Shown here: one piece after another, positions 34,827 through 43,460 of the stretch
How the letters are laid out: each line of letters starts with the position of its first letter
Numbering within the stretch: position 1 is the first letter of the stretch
Assembly: GCA_052066835.1 (NCBI GenBank)
Contig: JBQHRJ010000006.1
DNA length: 64,000 nt
Strand: one strand, 5' to 3'
Source: UBA2821 sp902763335
GTDB lineage: Bacteria > Bacillota > Clostridia > Lachnospirales > Lachnospiraceae
Made by a program: the position numbers and the translations under genes
Notes under the pieces: generated by a model
Databases searched by the model: none
The model's input: the letters and a program-made list of their open reading frames with translations, nothing else
Told to the model about the DNA's origin: nothing

Positions 34827-35795
34827 ATGGAAACAAAAATGATAATTTCAGTGTTGGTATCATTTGCTATCAGCGTTATATTATGCCCGATAGTAATACC
34901 ATTTCTGAAGAAATTAAAATTCGGTCAGTATGTAAGAGAAGAAGGTCCAAAGGAACATTTGAAAAAGTCGGGAACACCTACGATGGGTGGACTCATTATT
35001 CTGTCGAGCGTGGTGGTTACATCACTTCTGTTTGTAACGGGACATAAGAAAATAATTCCGATTCTTTTTATGACACTCGGATTTGGAATGATAGGATTTT
35101 TAGATGATTATATAAAGGTTGTAATGAAAAGGTCACTTGGACTTAAACCGTGGCAGAAGCTGGTTTTACAATTTATAGTTACAGCCGTGTTTGCATATTA
35201 CCTTATTAATTATACAGATGTCGGAACGGGAATGCTTATTCCGTTTACAGGTGGATTTGAGAACGGATTATATCTGCATATAGGATGGCTGTTTGTTCCG
35301 ATGTTGTTCTTCGTAGTGCTTGGTACGGTAAACGGAGCGAACTTTACGGACGGTCTCGACGGACTTGCATCAGGAGTAACGCTTATAATAGCTGTTTTCT
35401 TTACAGTTATAAGTATTGTAAACGGAAGCGGAATAGAGACAATAACCGGAGCTGTGGCAGGAAGTCTTTTGGGATTCCTTTTATTCAATGTGTATCCGGC
35501 AAGAGTTTTCATGGGGGATACAGGTTCCCTTGCACTTGGAGGATTTGTTGCATCAGCAGCGTATATGATGAATATGCCTATATTTATACTTATAGTCGCA
35601 TTTATATATCTTGTGGAAGTTTTATCCGTTATAATTCAGGTTGGCTATTTTAAAATAAGCGGTGGAAAACGTATTTTTAAAATGGCACCGATACACCATC
35701 ATTTTGAACTGTGCGGATGGTCTGAAACAAGAGTAGTAACTGTATTTACGGCAGTTACGGCAATATTGTGTCTGGTAGCATATCTGGCATTATAA
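34827..35795 (+). CDS. mraY: Phospho-N-acetylmuramoyl-pentapeptide-transferase
   Basis: This 322-residue polytopic membrane enzyme makes lipid I from UDP-MurNAc-pentapeptide and undecaprenyl phosphate, the product of UppP at 5891. It has about ten hydrophobic segments, KSGTPTMGGLI, the catalytic aspartates in GFLDDYIK and NFTDGLDGLASG, and MAPIHHHFE. ATG 34827 follows GGAGG at 34817-34821; the ATG at 34815 overlaps that site. Confidence 0.97.
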   Translation: METKMIISVLVSFAISVILCPIVIPFLKKLKFGQYVREEGPKEHLKKSGTPTMGGLIILSSVVVTSLLFVTGHKKIIPILFMTLGFGMIGFLDDYIKVVMKRSLGLKPWQKLVLQFIVTAVFAYYLINYTDVGTGMLIPFTGGFENGLYLHIGWLFVPMLFFVVLGTVNGANFTDGLDGLASGVTLIIAVFFTVISIVNGSGIETITGAVAGSLLGFLLFNVYPARVFMGDTGSLALGGFVASAAYMMNMPIFILIVAFIYLVEVLSVIIQVGYFKISGGKRIFKMAPIHHHFELCGWSETRVVTVFTAVTAILCLVAYLAL

Positions 35796-35816
35796 TACCA
35801 GGGAAAGGGAAGAAAA

Positions 35817-37184
35817 ATGGATTTTACAAAGCGAGATTTTAAAGGCATGCATGTACTTGTTGCCGGAAGCGGAATAAGTGGTGTCGGTGCAGTGAAAATG
35901 CTGACTAAGTGCAATGCGGCAGTAACTTTATATGATGGAAATGATAAGTTGAAAAAAGAAGATATAGAAAAGAAACTTGGAAGAAACGATGTAAAGATTG
36001 TGCTCGGAGAACTTCCACAGGAAGTTATAGATGATAATGAGCTTATGATAATCAGTCCGGGTATACCTATCGATGCTCCTTTTGTGAACCGGGTTCGTGA
36101 AAGCGGAGTTGAGATATGGGGTGAGATAGAGCTTGCATACCAGAACAGCATGGGAAAACTTGCTGCCATAACAGGTACTAACGGAAAGACAACCACGACT
36201 TCACTTGTGGGTGAAATAATGAAAAATACATATAAAGATGTATATGTAGTCGGAAATATAGGAACGTCTTATGCTGACGTTGCACTTGATACTACGGCAG
36301 ATACCGTTACGGTGGCAGAAATAAGCAGTTTTCAGCTTGAATCAGCCAAAGATTTTCATCCGGATGTTACAGCGGTTCTTAATATAACACCGGACCATTT
36401 AAACAGGCATTATACGATGGAAAATTATACAAATGTTAAGATGAGCATTGCTAAAAATCAGACAAAAGACCAGATATGTGTTCTTAATTATGATGATGAG
36501 ATTCTTCTTACAGAAAGTAATAAAATACCTGCAAAGCCGTTTTTCTACAGCAGCAGACAGAGTCTTAATGAAGGTGTATGTCTTGACGGTGAAGACATTG
36601 TGCTTCGTATCAACGGTGAAGAGAAGAAAGTGTGCGGTATACATGACATGAAGCTTGTAGGTATACATAATGTGGAAAATGTTATGGCAGCAGTTGCGAT
36701 ATCATATTTTATGGGAGCCGGTCTTGACATTATCAGAGACACCATAAGAGATTTTAAGGCTGTTGAGCACAGAATAGAATATGTAACAGAGAAGAACGGG
36801 GTTATATATTACAATGACTCGAAGGGAACAAATACAGATGCATCCATAAAGGCTATAGAGGCGATGACAAGACCTACGGTTCTTATTGCCGGAGGATATG
36901 ATAAGGGATGCGAATTTGATGACTGGGTTAAATTATTTGACGGCACGGTGAAATGTGTCGTGCTTATAGGTGCCACAAGTCAGAAGATAGCAGATACTGC
37001 AAAGAAATATAACTATGACAGTATCATATTTGCCGATACGCTTGAAGATGCCGTGCTTAAAGCGGATGAACAGGCAGATTCCGGAGATGCAGTTTTGTTA
37101 TCACCTGCATGTGCAAGCTGGGATATGTTTAAGAGTTATGAAGAGCGAGGCAGAATGTTTAAAGAATTCGTTAATAATCTGTAG
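35817..37184 (+). CDS. murD: UDP-N-acetylmuramoylalanine-D-glutamate ligase
   Basis: This 455-residue Mur ligase adds D-glutamate to UDP-MurNAc-L-alanine with ATP. It shows an N-terminal Rossmann-like fold (VLVAGSGISGVGAV), P-loop GTNGKTTTTSL near 120-130, NITPDHLNRH and the C-terminal NDSKGTNTDAS and LLSPACASWDMF motifs. It is followed 11 bases later by ftsW. Confidence 0.97.
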   Translation: MDFTKRDFKGMHVLVAGSGISGVGAVKMLTKCNAAVTLYDGNDKLKKEDIEKKLGRNDVKIVLGELPQEVIDDNELMIISPGIPIDAPFVNRVRESGVEIWGEIELAYQNSMGKLAAITGTNGKTTTTSLVGEIMKNTYKDVYVVGNIGTSYADVALDTTADTVTVAEISSFQLESAKDFHPDVTAVLNITPDHLNRHYTMENYTNVKMSIAKNQTKDQICVLNYDDEILLTESNKIPAKPFFYSSRQSLNEGVCLDGEDIVLRINGEEKKVCGIHDMKLVGIHNVENVMAAVAISYFMGAGLDIIRDTIRDFKAVEHRIEYVTEKNGVIYYNDSKGTNTDASIKAIEAMTRPTVLIAGGYDKGCEFDDWVKLFDGTVKCVVLIGATSQKIADTAKKYNYDSIIFADTLEDAVLKADEQADSGDAVLLSPACASWDMFKSYEERGRMFKEFVNNL

Positions 37185-37195
37185 GGAGTGATTGT

Positions 37196-38350
37196 GTGAG
37201 TAGAGAGAAGGTCAGAAACAAATCAGCAAATAAGAAGGCGACCAGCTATTTTGATTATAATCTGTTATTTATTATAATCTTTCTGATTGGTTTTGGTTTT
37301 GTAATGATGTATAGCACAAGTTCATATAATGCGCAGATAAAGTTTGGTGATTCGGCATATTACCTGAAAAAACAGATGCTTGCGTCGGGAATAGGTATAG
37401 TTGTAATGTTGTTTGTCACATTTATGGATTATCATATATGGAGGCGGTTTGCACCTGTAGCATATATAGGCTCGATAATTCTTATACTTCTGGTTCTTTC
37501 GCCGCTAGGAATGACTATTAACGGAGCAAGGAGATGGATAGGAATCGGAACCTCACTTTCGTTTCAGCCGGCAGAGGCAGCAAAGCTTGGACTGATAGTA
37601 TTTCTGGCATATTTCATTGAGAGAAAGTCTAAAAGTATACGAAGAGTGGGAACATATATAATGTTGCTTATGTTTACGGGAATTATTGCCGGAATGATTT
37701 ATATCATAACAGATAACCTGAGTTCTGCAATAATAGTAGCAGGAATAGGTTTTGTCATGCTGTTTGTTGCAAGTCCGAAGTACAGTCATTTTATAGTTAC
37801 GGGAGTAATAGCTATAGCAGGTTTTGTACTGCTTATGCTGTTTGAAGGTATCGTAAAGGGGAGTTTCAGATTTGACAGAATAGTTGTATGGCTTAATCCG
37901 GAAAAATATCCTCAGGAAGGCGGATTTCAGGTGCTTCAGGCATTGTATGCCATCGGTTCGGGAGGAATACTCGGCAAAGGACTTGGAAATGGTATACAGA
38001 AACTCGGATTTGTTCCTGAGGCACAGAACGATATGATATTTACCATCATATGCGAGGAACTCGGACTTATAGGTGCGATTGCCGTTATCGGTATGTTTGT
38101 GTTCATGATATGGAGATTTATGATTATTGCCAATAATGCTCCCGATTTGTTTGGTTCAATGCTGGTTGTAGGTGTGCTTGCACATATTGCCATCCAGGTA
38201 GTTCTAAATATTGCGGTAGTTACAAATACCATTCCAAATACAGGTGTTACACTTCCGTTTATCAGTTACGGTGGTACTTCGGTAGTGTTTTTGATGATGG
38301 AAATGGGCATGGTGCTTTCAGTATCAAGGAGAATAAGATATGAAGAATAG
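37196..38350 (+). CDS. ftsW: Septal peptidoglycan glycosyltransferase FtsW
   Basis: This 384-residue SEDS-family protein has about ten transmembrane helices and polymerises lipid II glycan at the septum with a class B PBP. NGARRWIGIG, the FQPAEAAKLG segment, and the C-terminal NTGVTLPFISYGGTS signature are conserved. The start is GTG 37196 with GGGAG at about seven bases. Its last 11 bases overlap divIB. Confidence 0.95.
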   Translation: MSREKVRNKSANKKATSYFDYNLLFIIIFLIGFGFVMMYSTSSYNAQIKFGDSAYYLKKQMLASGIGIVVMLFVTFMDYHIWRRFAPVAYIGSIILILLVLSPLGMTINGARRWIGIGTSLSFQPAEAAKLGLIVFLAYFIERKSKSIRRVGTYIMLLMFTGIIAGMIYIITDNLSSAIIVAGIGFVMLFVASPKYSHFIVTGVIAIAGFVLLMLFEGIVKGSFRFDRIVVWLNPEKYPQEGGFQVLQALYAIGSGGILGKGLGNGIQKLGFVPEAQNDMIFTIICEELGLIGAIAVIGMFVFMIWRFMIIANNAPDLFGSMLVVGVLAHIAIQVVLNIAVVTNTIPNTGVTLPFISYGGTSVVFLMMEMGMVLSVSRRIRYEE

Positions 38351-39059
38351 CACAAAGATAAAAATAATGGCATTAGTATGTACACTGTGTATAGTGGCAT
38401 TTGTTCTGATATTTGTGTTTGCCGTTAAGATAAACTATATTGAAGTGACGGGAAATGAGAAATACAGTGATAAAAAGATAGAAGAAATGATATTTAAAGA
38501 CAAATGGATGAAAAGTCCGATAGTGTTTTTTTTCAGAACAAAATTCGGTAAACAGGAGAGTATACCGTTTGTTGCAAAATATGAAATAAGCATGAAGTCG
38601 CTTACATCAGTAAAAATATCTGTATATGAAAAGAATGTGGTGGGCTACATTGAATATTTTGGGACTAACATGTACTTTGATAAAGATGGTATCGTATCGG
38701 AGAGTTCATCAGAAGTTCTTGAGGGAATACCGAAGATTACCGGTATAAAATTTGATTACATTGTTTTGCAGAAAAAGATACCGGTGGAGGATGATAAACT
38801 TTTTTCCAAAATAATGGATATTACCCAGTTGCTTAACAAATACAGTATAAGCGTGGATAAAATATACATTTCCGGTTCTATGGAAATGACACTGTATATG
38901 GGAGATGTAAAGGTTGAACTCGGAGACGGGGATAACTTGAATGAAAAGATAATCGACTTAAATGACATGAGGGAAAATCTGAATGGATTGTCAGGTACTC
39001 TTGATATGAAACAGTATGACAGTGCTGATGAAGGATATACATTTAAAAAAAATCAGTAA
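38340..39059 (+). CDS. divIB: Cell division protein DivIB/FtsQ
   Basis: This 239-residue bitopic protein has one N-terminal transmembrane helix (about 8-30) and an extracellular POTRA-like domain starting IEVTGNEKYSDKKIEEMI, then a beta domain with the conserved YxxxxG-like EYFGTNMYFDKDG. It links the divisome core outside the membrane. Sequence conservation is weak but the position between ftsW and ftsZ is canonical. AAGGAG within ftsW sets the ATG. Confidence 0.85.
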   Translation: MKNSTKIKIMALVCTLCIVAFVLIFVFAVKINYIEVTGNEKYSDKKIEEMIFKDKWMKSPIVFFFRTKFGKQESIPFVAKYEISMKSLTSVKISVYEKNVVGYIEYFGTNMYFDKDGIVSESSSEVLEGIPKITGIKFDYIVLQKKIPVEDDKLFSKIMDITQLLNKYSISVDKIYISGSMEMTLYMGDVKVELGDGDNLNEKIIDLNDMRENLNGLSGTLDMKQYDSADEGYTFKKNQ

Positions 39060-39102
39060 ATTGAAAAATATTAGTTGATTATTTTGTGATTTAAAGATAT
39101 TA

Positions 39103-39147
39103 TATAATAAGTTGAAAGAATATGCATAATTATTAAGCAATATGCAT
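39103..39147 (+). promoter_or_regulatory. ftsZ upstream region: -10 box and paired AATATGCAT repeats
   Basis: A perfect TATAAT lies at 39103-39108 without a good -35 at 17 bases (TATTTT). Just downstream the 9-mer AATATGCAT occurs at 39119-39127 and again at 39139-39147, exactly 20 bases apart, before the GGAGGAG at 39161. This suggests a separate ftsZ promoter with a possible operator. Both calls are tentative. Confidence 0.4.
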
Positions 39148-39173
39148 TGAGATATAAAAAGGAGGAGAAACCC

Positions 39174-40346
39174 TTGTTAGAGATTACGACAAATGAAGCA
39201 GAGGCAGCAGCAAAGATTATAGTAGTAGGAGTTGGAGGTGCTGGCAATAATGCTGTTAATAGAATGATAGACGAGTGTATCAGCGGAGTAGAGTTTATCG
39301 GCGTGAACACTGATAAACAGGCTCTTAAGCTTTGCAAAGCACCTATGGCATTGCAGATAGGAGAAAAGCTTACTAAGGGACTTGGTGCAGGAGCACAGCC
39401 TGAGGTAGGAGAGAAAGCAGCGGAAGAGAATATAGACGAGATTACCCAGGCACTTAAAGGTGCAGACATGGTATTTGTTACATGTGGTATGGGTGGCGGA
39501 ACCGGAACGGGTGCAGCACCTGTAGTTGCAAAGATTGCAAAGGATATGGGAATCCTTACAGTCGGTGTTGTTACAAAACCTTTCAGATTTGAAGCAAAGA
39601 CAAGAATGAACAATGCTCTTTCAGGCATTGAGAAATTAAAAGACAATGTAGATACACTTATCGTTATACCTAATGATAAGCTTTTAGAGATTGTAGACAG
39701 AAGGACAACCATGCCGGAAGCGTTGAAGAAGGCAGATGAAGTGTTACAGCAGGCAGTTCAGGGAATAACAGATCTTATAAATGTTCCTGCACTTATCAAT
39801 CTTGATTTTGCAGATGTACAGACTGTTATGACTGATAAGGGAATTGCCCATATTGGTATCGGTGCGGCTAAGGGTGATGATAAGGCTAACGAAGCTGTAC
39901 AGATGGCTGTTACAAGCCCGCTTCTTGAGACAACCATTGAAGGTGCGTCACATGTTATTATCAACATTTCAGGTGATATAAGCCTTATGGAAGCTAATGA
40001 GGCAGCTACATATGTACAGGATCTTGCAGGGGATGATGCAAATATTATCTTTGGTGCAAGATATGATGAGACATATCCGGAAGAGTGTACGATTACAGTT
40101 ATTGCTACAGGACTTGAGAGTGCAGCCCAGAAGCCGTTTGGCATGGGTGCTGCAAGAAGCAGTTTCAGTTACTCACAGCCTTCAAGCAGACCTATCAGTC
40201 CGAAGCCACAGCAGTCTTACCAGAGACCTGTTACACAGCAGACAAGACCAGCAGGAGGTTCTATACAGAGCTCCAGACCGGAGAGCAGAGTTGCTCCACA
40301 GTCTATAAAGATACCTGAATTTTTACAGAAACATAAGAATGACTAA
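39174..40346 (+). CDS. ftsZ: Cell division GTPase FtsZ
   Basis: This 390-residue tubulin homologue forms the Z ring. It has the N-terminal VGVGGAGNNAVNRM, the tubulin signature GGGTGTGAAP, and the T7 loop NLDFADVQTVM. A Ser/Gln/Pro-rich linker is followed by the C-terminal peptide IKIPEFLQKH that binds FtsA or SepF. The start is TTG at 39174 with GGAGGAG at 39161-39167; the product then begins with the usual LEITTNEAE. ftsA is not in the window, so tethering may depend on SepF or a distant ftsA. Confidence 0.97.
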   Translation: MLEITTNEAEAAAKIIVVGVGGAGNNAVNRMIDECISGVEFIGVNTDKQALKLCKAPMALQIGEKLTKGLGAGAQPEVGEKAAEENIDEITQALKGADMVFVTCGMGGGTGTGAAPVVAKIAKDMGILTVGVVTKPFRFEAKTRMNNALSGIEKLKDNVDTLIVIPNDKLLEIVDRRTTMPEALKKADEVLQQAVQGITDLINVPALINLDFADVQTVMTDKGIAHIGIGAAKGDDKANEAVQMAVTSPLLETTIEGASHVIINISGDISLMEANEAATYVQDLAGDDANIIFGARYDETYPEECTITVIATGLESAAQKPFGMGAARSSFSYSQPSSRPISPKPQQSYQRPVTQQTRPAGGSIQSSRPESRVAPQSIKIPEFLQKHKND

Positions 40347-40370
40347 AGCGAATAATTAGACTATATTATA

Positions 40371-40422
40371 AACCTGTGTATATATGCATTATTATAGTTG
40401 TGCATGTATACGCAGGTTTTTT
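40371..40422 (+). terminator. Intrinsic terminator after ftsZ
   Basis: AACCTG pairs with CAGGTT, GTATA with TATAC, and TGCA with TGCA, in a long interrupted stem ending in a six-T run. It closes the dcw operon before spoIIGA. Confidence 0.85.
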
Positions 40423-40455
40423 CATGATTATATATTTACAGAAGGTGTAATAAGA

Positions 40456-40521
40456 TGTCGACGGAAAAGCCTTATTCGACACGAGAATATAACAAAAATT
40501 TCACAGTGCATATAGTATAAT
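40456..40521 (+). promoter_or_regulatory. Candidate Spo0A-controlled promoter of spoIIGA-sigE
   Basis: TTCGACA at 40475-40481 is the exact complement of the 0A box TGTCGAA, and TGTCGAC at 40456-40462 differs by one base. Downstream, TATAAT lies at 40516-40521 with no recognisable -35 at 17 bases (CAAAAA), as expected of an activator-dependent promoter. The spoIIG operon is a classic Spo0A target in Bacillus. The assignment here is inferred. Confidence 0.6.
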
Positions 40522-40548
40522 CATCGTCAGGTGGTAAGGAGGCGCGGA

Positions 40549-41352
40549 GTGAAATATGTAATATATTTGGATGCATTTTTTTTGATGAATTTTTCATTGG
40601 ATCTGATTGCACTTTTAATATGCGGAAAAATAAGGGGCTGCATGTTAAAAATATTCAGAAACATTGCTGCAGCATTGATTGGCGCATGTATGGCATGTGC
40701 ATATCTGATTAATCCATTTAATATTTCGTCGTATGGGAGAATAGTGCCGTGTATGATTGCCGGAGGGGTCATGACAATGACAGCATATGGATACACGAAT
40801 TTGAAGAAATATTTATGGGATTTTGTGGTGATTTTTACGGTGATGCTTGCAGCAGGAGGGTTAGGGAACGTGTTGTATTTCGGACTCGGCCTGAAGAATA
40901 TACCACTTATAATATTGGGAATGGCAATATTAGGACTATGTATGTCAAAATACTTAGGAAGAACATATGATATGAACAGGAGATGCTTCAGAGTGACCAT
41001 ACAGAATGGGGGGAATGTTGTGGTGACGGATGCACTTGTGGATACGGGAAACTGCCTGACAGAACCGTATGGAAGCAGACCGGTTAACATAATAGGGTAC
41101 AGTGAAGCGATGAATCTGATAAAAGGAGGGGATATATACAGTCAGAGAGGGTATATGAAGATACCGTTTCATTCTGTGGGGGAAAGTAACGGTCTGATGG
41201 ACGGATTTGTTGCGGATAAAATATGTATAGAGTTACAGAACAGGATGGTTTGCAAAGAAAATGTCGTAGTTGGAATATGTGAAGGGAGTGTGTCAGCCGG
41301 AAATAAATATGGTGCGATAATTAATCCGGCTATGCTCAACACTAATAATTAA
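40549..41352 (+). CDS. spoIIGA: Sporulation sigma-E factor-processing peptidase SpoIIGA
   Basis: This 267-residue aspartic protease cleaves the pro-sequence of sigma-E in the mother cell after septation. Five or so transmembrane helices occupy residues 1-145, and the cytoplasmic protease half contains VDTGN with Asp165. The start is GTG at 40549 with AAGGAGG at 40536-40542. Its substrate gene sigE is the next gene, 17 bases away. Divergence from Bacillus SpoIIGA is considerable, but architecture and neighbour are decisive. Confidence 0.93.
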   Translation: MKYVIYLDAFFLMNFSLDLIALLICGKIRGCMLKIFRNIAAALIGACMACAYLINPFNISSYGRIVPCMIAGGVMTMTAYGYTNLKKYLWDFVVIFTVMLAAGGLGNVLYFGLGLKNIPLIILGMAILGLCMSKYLGRTYDMNRRCFRVTIQNGGNVVVTDALVDTGNCLTEPYGSRPVNIIGYSEAMNLIKGGDIYSQRGYMKIPFHSVGESNGLMDGFVADKICIELQNRMVCKENVVVGICEGSVSAGNKYGAIINPAMLNTNN

Positions 41353-41369
41353 ATGAAGGGATGAAAATA

Positions 41370-42110
41370 ATGGTTATAAAAGTATCTATTCCAAACAAAT
41401 TTCAGTTAAAAATAATACCGGGCCTGAGAAGTGTGTTCTTCTCGAAAAAAGGGGATATCCATTACATAGGCGGTGCGGAAGTGCTGCCACCGCCACTTAC
41501 TCCGGCACAGGAGCAGGAGATTCTGGGAGAGTTGGATGATGAAAACAATTTGTCGGCGAAATCAAGACTTATAGAACACAATCTGAGACTTGTGGTATAT
41601 ATAGCAAAGAAGTTTGATAATACCGGTGTAGGGGTTGAAGATTTGATTTCTATAGGAACGATAGGGCTCATAAAATCAATTAACACATTTAATCCTGGCA
41701 AGAATATAAAACTTGCCACATATGCATCAAGATGCATAGAAAATGAGATACTCATGTATCTGAGGCGTAATAATAAGACAAAGATGGAAGTGTCCATAGA
41801 TGAGCCGCTTAATGTTGACTGGGATGGCAATGAGCTTCTTCTGTCAGATGTTCTGGGAACTGATGAGGATGTGATATACAAGGACATAGAAGATGAAGTG
41901 GAGAAAAAACTGTTAGTTACGGCGATAGAGAAGCTTAATGAACGGGAGAAAACCATTATCAGCCTGAGATTCGGGTTAAACAGTGATGATGGGGAAGAAA
42001 TGACGCAGAAAGAAGTGGCGGATCTGCTTGGCATTTCCCAATCATACATATCACGTCTGGAGAAAAAGATAATACGGAGGCTTAAAAAGGAAATAGTTAG
42101 GTTTGAATAA
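41370..42110 (+). CDS. sigE: RNA polymerase sporulation sigma factor E
   Basis: This 246-residue sigma factor drives early mother-cell genes. Its N-terminal pro-sequence (about 1-31) ends in DIHYIGG, matching the SpoIIGA cleavage neighbourhood, and is followed by EVLPPPL. Region 2 (SRLIEHNLRLVVYIAKKF, DLISIGTIGLIKS) and region 4 (REKTIISLRFGL, TQKEVADLLGISQSYISRLEKK) are complete. ATG 41370 has GAAGGG at nine bases; the ATG at 41361 abuts it. sigG, which follows sigE in many Firmicutes, is absent here. Confidence 0.95.
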   Translation: MVIKVSIPNKFQLKIIPGLRSVFFSKKGDIHYIGGAEVLPPPLTPAQEQEILGELDDENNLSAKSRLIEHNLRLVVYIAKKFDNTGVGVEDLISIGTIGLIKSINTFNPGKNIKLATYASRCIENEILMYLRRNNKTKMEVSIDEPLNVDWDGNELLLSDVLGTDEDVIYKDIEDEVEKKLLVTAIEKLNEREKTIISLRFGLNSDDGEEMTQKEVADLLGISQSYISRLEKKIIRRLKKEIVRFE

Positions 42111-42120
42111 AAATATTCCA

Positions 42121-42149
42121 TTTACATAAATCTCATTAGATAGTATAAT
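42121..42149 (+). promoter_or_regulatory. Sigma-A promoter for the UDP-sugar pyrophosphorylase gene
   Basis: TTTACA at 42121-42126 and TATAAT at 42144-42149 have a 17-base spacer, about 35 bases before the ATG at 42184. Confidence 0.8.
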
Positions 42150-42183
42150 GTCTATAAAAATGTATTAATAACGGAGGAAGTAA

Positions 42184-43410
42184 ATGAATAAAATACAAGC
42201 TGAGGAGTTGCTGGAAAAATATGGTCAGCAGCATATAATGAAGTATTATGAAGAGTTGGATGACATGGGGAAAGAAGCTTTGTTATCACAAATAGAAAAT
42301 ATAGATTTTTCAGTGCTGTCAGCTCACGGTGCTCCTGAACCGGATAAGGATGGTGTGATTGAACCGTTAGAAGCACTCAAACTGCAGGATATAGCTAAGG
42401 AAAAGGACAGATATAAGGAAATCGGTCTTGACGCAATCAGAAAATGTAAAATAGGTGCTGTGTTACTTGCAGGAGGACAGGGAACAAGACTTGGATTTGA
42501 TAAGCCGAAGGGAATGTTCAATATTGGGGAGAAGATTGAGCTGCCTATCTTTAAGAGACTTATATTAAATCTTATGGACGTTGTAAATGAGTCTGGAAGT
42601 TATGTACCTCTTTTTATTATGACGAGCGAAAAAAACAATGATGACACCGTTGCGTTTTTTAAGGAAAATGATTATTTTGGATACGACAGTGATTATATAA
42701 CTTTCTTTGTGCAGGATATGGCACCGAGTGTGGATTATAACGGAAAAATCTACATGGAAGATAAGGGAAGAATTTCATTGTCTCCAAACGGAAACGGCGG
42801 ATGGTTTTCCTCTCTTATGAATAATAAGGAAGCTGTGGCTATGATTAACAAATTCGGTGTTGAGTGGCTTAATGTGTTCTCAGTGGATAATGTTTTGCAG
42901 AAGATGGCAGACCCGGTATTTGTCGGAGCTACGATTGATTCCGGATGCGCGTCCGGAGCCAAGGTGGTAAAGAAGGCTTACCCTGATGAGAAGGTCGGTG
43001 TAATGTGCAAGAAAAACGGTCATCCGTATATTATAGAATACTATGAGTTTACTGATGAACTTAAGAGACAAAAGGATGCACAGGGTGAACCGGCATACAA
43101 TTATGGAGTGATTTTAAATTACCTTTTCAATGTAAAAGCACTTGAAAAAATTGCAGATGCAGAATTTCCAGTACACATAGTCGAGAAGAAGATACCATAC
43201 ATGGACGATAATGGAAATTATATAAGTCCGGATGAACCAAACGGATATAAGTTTGAAGGACTTATTCTTGATATGATAATGCTTTTAGAGGATTGTCTTG
43301 TCTTTGAGGTTGAAAGGGAGAAGGAATTTGCACCTGTGAAGAATAAAGAGGGTGTGGATTCTATAGATACAGCCAGAGAACTTCTAAAGAAGAACGGAAT
43401 AGAAATATAA
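42184..43410 (+). CDS. UDPGP-family UDP-sugar (UDP-N-acetylhexosamine-like) pyrophosphorylase
   Basis: This 408-residue protein resembles eukaryotic-type UDP-glucose/UDP-N-acetylglucosamine pyrophosphorylases rather than bacterial GalU or GlmU. The nucleotide-binding loop LLAGGQGTRLGFDKPKG near residues 96-112 is followed by the NGNGGWF motif, and FSVDNVL as the metal and UDP site. It should make a UDP-activated hexose or hexosamine from UTP and a sugar 1-phosphate for polymer synthesis. The exact sugar cannot be read. It has its own promoter and may share a transcript with argS. Confidence 0.85.
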   Translation: MNKIQAEELLEKYGQQHIMKYYEELDDMGKEALLSQIENIDFSVLSAHGAPEPDKDGVIEPLEALKLQDIAKEKDRYKEIGLDAIRKCKIGAVLLAGGQGTRLGFDKPKGMFNIGEKIELPIFKRLILNLMDVVNESGSYVPLFIMTSEKNNDDTVAFFKENDYFGYDSDYITFFVQDMAPSVDYNGKIYMEDKGRISLSPNGNGGWFSSLMNNKEAVAMINKFGVEWLNVFSVDNVLQKMADPVFVGATIDSGCASGAKVVKKAYPDEKVGVMCKKNGHPYIIEYYEFTDELKRQKDAQGEPAYNYGVILNYLFNVKALEKIADAEFPVHIVEKKIPYMDDNGNYISPDEPNGYKFEGLILDMIMLLEDCLVFEVEREKEFAPVKNKEGVDSIDTARELLKKNGIEI

Positions 43411-43417
43411 ATTACAT

Positions 43418-43443
43418 AAGTGAAAGTCTTTCAGATTTCACTT
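43418..43443 (+). other. 8-bp hairpin before argS
   Basis: AAGTGAAA (43418-43425) pairs perfectly with TTTCACTT (43436-43443) around ten bases. There is no T run. It lies in the short gap between the pyrophosphorylase gene and argS and could be an attenuating or processing hairpin. Confidence 0.4.
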
Positions 43444-43460
43444 TGGAAATGGAGATAAAG

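Noticed and set aside
43411..43460. A T-box leader before argS (and before cysS at 51449-51494)
   Set aside because: Both gaps are under 60 bases, far too short for a T-box, and lack the conserved T-box core.
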